This document shows positions 58,251 through 64,000 of a stretch of DNA of 64,000 nt, piece after piece (the stretch's first letter is position 1; each line of letters opens with the position of its first letter). The stretch is from Enoplolaimus lenunculus (taxonomy: Eukaryota > Nematoda > Enoplea > Enoplida > Thoracostomopsidae), in contig JASANG010003085.1 of the NCBI GenBank assembly GCA_030248215.1, positions 40,975-104,974 on the forward strand. Reading direction: 5' to 3'. The notes beneath the pieces are model-generated. The model searched no databases, was not told where the DNA came from, and saw nothing but the letters and a program-made list of their open reading frames with translations. A program made the translations under genes and the position numbers.

Positions 58251-58393
58251 GGCCCGTGTTACTTTAAGGGGCGTCCAGGTTTCTGGTGGGTCTGCAAAAT
58301 AGTAGGTTAAGATTCTGGATTACATTTTTTGCTTAGGCTTAGGCTTAGGAATGCGCTTAATCTACTGTTACGCCCCTTAAAGTAACATTGGCC
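58251..58393. mobile_element. TTAGGC-family MITE, compact copy
   Basis: GGCCCGTGTTACTTTAAGGG and CCCCTTAAAGTAACATTGGC are almost perfect inverted ends, with three CTTAGG units inside. Confidence 0.85.
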
Positions 58394-58931
58394 GAATTTT
58401 TTATATAGAACAAACTGCATTAATACTTAGTACCAGAGGCGTGACCAGAAATTTATCGTGGAATAGCCCACGCTATATAGTAGTGAAAAATCTCGCAAGC
58501 GAAGTGAGCGACAAACAAAGCACAATTTTGGTACCAAATCACAACACCAAAATTATGGTGTTGACATCTTTTGGGGGTTTGACCTGGATCTTCCAATGGA
58601 TCCGCCTGCGGTTAGTTCAAGGCGTACTTAAGCTGAATTTTCCAAAAATATCGTTACATTTTTTGTTAATTTGGAAGGTGAAAGTTTCTGGTATCGACAG
58701 CTAAAAGAAAAATATTTTCAAGAAAATCTGGACAAAAAATACAAAGATATGATTTGATCCGTTAATCCGACTTGGATACGGTATTTGGTTCAGTAGATAT
58801 TGCATCAGATGCATGAATGTAAGAGATAAACTGGCTAAGATTATAATGCGCTCAAATTAGATACCAAAAAAGGTTGAAGATATCGGCAGAATGGCTTGTT
58901 ACTGCTAATAAAATGACTAAAGCAATTACAC

Positions 58932-59296
58932 ATTGGCTGGGTTTCTGAAATCTTACTTAAGTATTTACTTACGTTGTACTTTACTTAAGTAGCCTACTTA
59001 TGCAAATACTTAACTTTTCGAACAAAAACAGATGAATGAAAAACGTGAGCCATTGTCATAACAAAATAGCAGAAGTTCTGTTTTATATTAAAGACGTACC
59101 ACGAGTCTACAATTTCAGTTAGACCAAGGTTAGTATGCCTGAGCTGCTAATCTGTAATACGTCAAATTTTGTCAGCGACTTAAGTATTTACTTAACTTGA
59201 GTAAGATTTTAACAACAACAAAATGTTTAAGTAATTGCTTAGCGCGTGCTTAAGTACTAAGTCGTACTAAAGAACGGTTTTAGAAACCCAGCCAAT
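58932..59296. mobile_element. ACTTAAGTA MITE, best copy
   Basis: ATTGGCTGGGTTTCTGAAAT and GTTTTAGAAACCCAGCCAAT are inverted ends with TACTTAAGTA repeats inside. Confidence 0.8.
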
Positions 59297-59754
59297 GACA
59301 CTTATTGCAATTGCAGATTTAGAATAGCATTCAACCTTGTTTTTATAAAAATATAAAATGTTGGCCAAATTTTTAGTTCGAATTATAAGCATGAAAACGA
59401 AATATTTCTTCTTAAACAAATACAACCTCGAAGCAATCCATATCACATCACCAATGTCCACTCCTTTCACAGATCCTAAAAATTTACACTCCGCACGAGA
59501 CACTGAAGATTAAGCAAAATTAAAATTATGTATAAAAATAAATAATTACGTCAGTGACAAAAACAGAACCATTCAGCAACAAAAAATAGTCAAAATCGAT
59601 AATACCGGACCTTCCGGCAAAAGTTTTACTGGAACCGGAGGTTAATTTCCGGTTGTACCATTTTACATTGCTGCCTACACTAGTAATTTCCTCAAGAATC
59701 GAAGACGCTGCAGCTGAATATCCTTGAGTATACCTGCCAGCGCCTATGTACCTT

Positions 59755-60080
59755 CTAAAAGCTTAAACTAACATGATTTAAGCTTAAGCTAATCCAGCAC
59801 TAAACTAAGTTTCTAGATTAACTGAACTATCAGGTTGGTTTACCCTTAGACTAATTTAAAATCTTACGTATTGTTAGTTTAAGCTAAGTTTTAGTGAACG
59901 CTCAGATAAAATTTGTTACTTAAACCAAAAATCAGGTCATTTAAACTCGTGTTATACTTAAAAACATGTTAGTTTCAGTAAAACTTAAAATTCTAGTTTA
60001 GTTAGTCCGTCCAGCCATTAGAGTATTACTTAAACTAATATTCAAGCTTAGTTAAGCTATAATTTCAGTTTAAGTTTTTA
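59755..60080. repeat. TTAGTTTAAGC-rich inverted-repeat patch
   Basis: AAGCTTAAACTAA / TTAGTTTAAGCT words recur in both orientations over about 320 bp. Probably a decayed foldback MITE; ends not defined. Confidence 0.5.
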
Positions 60081-60591
60081 GAGAGTATATAAAGAAAGGC
60101 ATTAAGTGTCATGTTTTTGCGGTTTACGTGTTTTACCGCAGTGAAAATGCGATAAACTGTTTTTCTTTTAGATAGAAATTTTGGAATTTGTACATTTGGC
60201 ATTTGTTCATTTCTACGTTCAAACTTAAGGATAAGCCTAAGCCTACATCATTAACCCATATACGTGCCATAATCCAAAAATGTCGAAACTGTATGGGAAA
60301 AGTGTATAATAATCGCATTTTTGCTTGGGTTACTAGCCTAAACGGAATATTTGCCATAGATTCTATAACAATATTGACCCAAATGTTGTTAAGAGAAAGA
60401 AAAGTTTACTAGTCAATTTAGCACTCTTCCATCGCTTATATGGAGATTACAGCAAAAATATAAAACAATACACATATGTCTAACAAGAATTATTCACACG
60501 TTGGTCTGAGCACATGATATTCTGATTACTAGAAGATATGTATAACGAAAACCAATCACTAATTTAGATTCTGTTGCGCTATCGAAATAGC

Positions 60592-60781
60592 GGCCCGTGT
60601 ATAGAACAGGGCCGGAACTGTAGTATAAGCAGATTCCTAAGCCTAAGCCTAGGCCTATGGATGAGCCGTTTCCTAAGCTTAAGCCTAAGCCTAAGCCTAA
60701 GCAAAAAAATTAGTCTAAAGCTTAAACTGACTCTGTTATAGCCCCTTTAAAAACGATCCGGCACTGTTCTATACATGGGCC
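60592..60781. mobile_element. TTAGGC-array MITE, GGCCCATGTATAGAACAGGG type
   Basis: GGCCCGTGTATAGAACAGGG and CACTGTTCTATACATGGGCC are inverted ends. The flanks GAAATAGC and AAAATAGC match at 7 of 8, supporting an 8-bp duplication. Confidence 0.88.
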
Positions 60782-60976
60782 AAAATAGCTGTCAAAAATT
60801 GTTTTACTTACTCTTGTTCTTATCCGACAAAACATGTAAAAGCAGTTTCGCTTACAATTTTCCGGCGACCCGTATATGGTTTCTAACTCCGAGATTTTCA
60901 GATTGCAAACTTTGCGTTTTGAATGCTAAAATAAAACATGCTTGTGTATATTTAGATCCAAACTTTCGGCCTGTAA

Positions 60977-61276
60977 CTATAATATCGGTTTCATCAAATT
61001 TTGAAGTTGTGATATTCGTTGTAAAGCAGAAGTCAATTGAATGTAAAAAATTAGCGTCCGGGGGCATTCTAGAAAAACATGGACATTATCTTCAACGACA
61101 GTTTTTCTATATAAAACAATAATAACAAAAGTTTGGGTTATCAGTATAGTTTGACAATCTGTCCTTTGTGCACAATCTTTTCTGACAGAGCTTATAATGT
61201 AAATTTCTGATCTTCCCTTTCGTAAACTTTGGTTTCGCTCATTCCCATGATTAGAAAACATAACCTGAATCCACAA
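60977..61276 (-). pseudogene. Possible LINE reverse-transcriptase 3' remnant
   Basis: A 99-residue open frame on the minus strand holds EDNVHVFLECPRT and, before it, a basic stretch. This resembles the H-x-F-x-x-C-P tail found after the reverse transcriptase of many LINEs (family knowledge). The start side overlaps the left arm of the inverted duplication. No other LINE domain is visible, so this is tentative. Confidence 0.3.
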
Positions 61277-62476
61277 TTAACATCTGCCTATCGATAAAGA
61301 TGTACTCCTGTTTCCTTTACGTAACATTTATCCACCCACAGCAAATTAATGTTTGGGTGACAATATGTCAATAATAAATTGGGCCCATGTACAGAACAGG
61401 GCCGAATAGTTCTCAGGCGGGCTGTAATCGAGTCAGTTTAAGCTTTAGACTAAATTTTTTGCTTCGGCTTAGGCTTAGGCTTGGGCCTAGGAATAGGCTC
61501 ATCCTTACGCTTACGCTTAGGCTTAAGCTTAAGCTTAGAAATATGCTTATAATACTGTTTAGGCCCTGTTCTATACACGAGCCATACATTGTTTGTGCAT
61601 GGTAAGATCAAACAATTTTTAAAATGGTAAGTAGTTTAGCAGGCTGCAACTGGGTGTGAAAAAAATTTCTTAAGCCGAACCCAAATATAAAATCGCAAGT
61701 CGCGGTCGGAGCCAGAACCGGAGGGGAGCATAAAGGCGTTTAAGAAAACTCAAAATACCAATAATATTCAAAGAAAAAGGAAGACAAAACAAATCATGTT
61801 TTAATTTAAAATTTCTACAAACCCTATAAAAACTCACATAAAAACATCCAAACAAACACACAAACCCACACAACTATACAACTAATATAAAAAAATAAAA
61901 TTACTCAGGCCAAAAGCCTATCTGTATAAATGTTCAACAACCATAGCCGGAATAGGAGATAACAGAAAACCCTAACCGAAAAAAGCACAAACATATAAAC
62001 TACGGCGATTAACTAAATACCACTCTAAATTACCGAGCCATGCGTGCAATGTTGAAAAAATTGTTACTCAATTGTAAAAAAATAAACGCTGGTGATAACT
62101 CATATTTTATTATGAAACCATCCACGTTAATATCCTGTTAAACGAGTCATTTAACAAACTTAAGTTGAGTTTATTTTCAAAATTTCAAAAACAAGGTTAA
62201 GTTGTTTTAAAGACTCCAATTTATAATCCTCATGTGATTCATAAACGTAAAACAAATTTTGCACCAAAAAATAGCATGGAATTTAGACAAAAATGACACA
62301 GTTGCGGCACTGATTGACCCGGTTTAAAGGCATTTTATTACGCAAAATGTACGCTAAAGTAAAGAGTGACGTATGGACATATCTTGTTAAATATGACATA
62401 CTGAAAGATGGCACACGTGAAAAATAGCATTTGAACCATAAATATCAACCTTAAACGCGATTTGTATATCTGCAAT
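61175..62476 (+). repeat. Left arm of large inverted duplication
   Basis: Matches the reverse complement of 63048-64000 nearly base for base over long blocks, for example ATCTTTTCTGACAGAGC at 61175 against the window end, and the join near 62472-62476. It contains about 365 bp (61630-61992) that the right arm lacks, where the right arm has only 13 bp. The arm probably starts before 61175. Confidence 0.88.
61382..61583. mobile_element. TTAGGC-array MITE in left arm
   Basis: GGCCCATGTACAGAACAGGG to CCCTGTTCTATACACGAGCC with CTTAGG units; the mirror of 63591-63793. Confidence 0.85.
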
Positions 62477-63047
62477 GAGGGATTCACTCCTGTTTATGTT
62501 CAAGGGAACAGTGTACCAACCGTTAGGATAACCGGCCCATTTAAAGATCAGGGGCGGAACATTTTTCTGTAAAACTAGAAATGAGTAAGCTTAAGCTTTA
62601 GACTAATTTTTTGCCAGACATAGGCTTACGCTTAGGCATAGGCTTAGGCTTTTACTTAAGAATATGCTTATAATACTGTTCCGCCCCTGTTCTTGACATT
62701 GGCCGGATAACCAAACACGTTTTTGTCATAACCTTATGTGCACGCAAATTAAAGTGAATGCTGTACAGAAGTGTATTTTAACACAAGTGTACTGCTCGAC
62801 AGATGTAAACCAGTGTAAAACCGGAAGTCTGCCGCCGGCTTTGGCTCCGGCAGAAAATCGGCCTCCGGCTCCGGCTGTGGTAGAATTTTTGGCGGAGGTT
62901 CTGGCAATTTTGGTACTAAAATTTTGCATAATTTTGCAAAGTTTATCTGTTTAGCGCGTTTTGTTTTACTTTTGTCACCATTTTCAGGAAAAAAATTATA
63001 AAATTTCTCAAAAAAAATTAGCGTAAAACAAAACAACTTAACAACAT
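62477..63047. other. Spacer between the inverted arms
   Basis: 571 bp holding the MITE 62533-62704 and an ACCGG-family fragment (about 62815-63000, with GCCGCCGGC, GCCTCCGGC and GGCGGAGG). Confidence 0.75.
62533..62704. mobile_element. TTAGGC-array MITE in the spacer
   Basis: GGCCCATTTAAAGATCAGGG and CCCCTGTTCTTGACATTGGC are inverted ends, with AAGCTTAAGC, GGGGCGGAAC and CTTAGG inside. Confidence 0.85.
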
Positions 63048-64000
63048 ATTGCAGATATACAAATCGCGTTTAAGGTTGATATTTATGGTTCAAATGCTAT
63101 TTTTCACGTGTGCCATCTTTCAGTATGTCATATTTAACAAGATATGTCCATACGTCACTCTTTACTTTAGCGTACATTTTGCGTAATAAAATGCCTTTAA
63201 ACCGGGTCAATCAGTGCCGCAACTGTGTCATTTTTGTCTAAATTCCATGCTATTTTTTGGTGGAGTTGCTTTACGTTTATGAATCACATGAGGATTATAA
63301 ATTGAAGTCTTAAAACAACTTAACCTTGTTTTTGAAATTTTGAAAATAAACTGAGACTAAGTTTGTTAAATGACTCGTTTAACAAGGATATTAACGTGGA
63401 TGGTTTCATAATAAAATATGAGTTATCACCAGCGTTTATTTTTTTACAATTGAGTAACAATTTTTTCAACATTGCACGCATGGCTCGGTAATTTAGAGTG
63501 GTATTTAGTTAATCGCCGTAGTTTATATGATAGGCCTCAGAACTTACCATTTTAAAAATTGTTTGATCTTACCATGCACAAGCAATGTATGGCTCGTGTA
63601 TAGAACAGGGCCGAAACAGTATTATAAGCATATTTCTAAGCTTAAGCTTAAGCCTAAGCGTAAGCGTAAGGATGAGCCTATTCCTAAGCCCAAGCCTAAG
63701 CCTAAGCCGAAGCAAAAAAAAATAGTCTAAAGCTTAAACTGACTCGATTACAGCCCGCCTGAGAACGATTCGGCCCTGTTCTATACATGGGCCAAATTTA
63801 TTGTTGACATATTGTCACCCAAACATTAATTTGCTGTGGGTAAATAAATGTTACGTAAAGGAAACAGGAGTACATCTTTATCGATAGGCAGATGTTAATT
63901 GTGGATTCAGGTTATGTTTTCTAATCATGGGAATGAGCGAAACCAAAGTTTACGAAAGGGAAGATCAGAAATTTACATTATAAGCTCTGTCAGAAAAGAT
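63048..64000 (-). repeat. Right arm of large inverted duplication (cut by window end)
   Basis: Reverse complement of the left arm to the last base of the window, so the full arm extends beyond it. Differences are few single bases plus the large gap noted for the left arm. Confidence 0.88.
63591..63793. mobile_element. TTAGGC-array MITE in right arm
   Basis: GGCTCGTGTATAGAACAGGG to CCCTGTTCTATACATGGGCC. The mirror copy of 61382-61583, sharing its CGAGCC/GGCTCG change. Confidence 0.85.

Noticed and set aside
60775-61122. 115-residue plus-strand frame
   Set aside because: Begins in a MITE end and has no recognisable domain; it is opposite the possible LINE tail.
1-64000. Retrovirus-like, LTR or Polinton fossils
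   Set aside because: No long terminal direct repeats, and no gag, pol, capsid or integrase-like stretches recognised on either strand.
1-64000. Nematode origin, from TTAGGC and TTTCAG acceptors
   Set aside because: The hexamers are inside MITEs and TTTCAG acceptors occur in many invertebrates. Low gene density and long repeat-filled introns do not favour a typical nematode, though this is not proof.

Overview
This is an AT-rich animal (metazoan) nuclear window with low gene density. It holds two protein-coding genes, both on the + strand and both split by introns with GT/AG borders and mostly TTTCAG- or TTTTAG-like acceptors. The rest is gene-poor DNA packed with short non-autonomous DNA transposons (MITEs), tRNA-derived repeats and minisatellites. 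The T-box protein is a recognisable but divergent Tbx20, and the receptor has several altered hallmark residues. A fast-evolving invertebrate lineage such as tunicates would fit, but nothing seen here fixes the phylum or species.

Layout: 1-18.2 kb has no gene and many repeats. 18,246-23,271 is a four-exon class A GPCR (400 aa) most like the prolactin-releasing-peptide / NPY receptor group. 23.3-40.5 kb has no gene and many repeats. 40,527-51,327 is a seven-exon Tbx20-type T-box transcription factor gene (687 aa) with an N-terminal eh1 motif. 51.3-64 kb has no gene and ends in a large inverted duplication (61,175-62,476 against 63,048-64,000) that runs off the window.

Repeats form clear families. 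(1) About 20 elements have GGCC-type ends and an internal array of TTAGGC, the nematode telomere unit. (2) Eleven near-palindromic elements start CACTGCAAAAA, are often flanked by TA, and are built from TGAGTCA / TGACTCA heptamers (the AP-1 consensus). (3) A sister family has a GAGTTGA / TCAACTC core. (4) TTAA-flanked, piggyBac-like elements carry a tRNA-like Pol III promoter. (5) PIF/Harbinger-like elements have TAA or TTA duplications. (6) hAT-like elements have 8-bp duplications. (7) There is a composite tRNA SINE. Every intron of the T-box gene carries at least one repeat, and one TTAGGC element ends 73 bp before its start codon.

No retrovirus-like, Polinton-like or other capsid-bearing element was recognised, and neither was any intact transposase. 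The two genes have no evident functional link. Exon borders are inferred from splice motifs, reading-frame continuity and family similarity, without transcript evidence.
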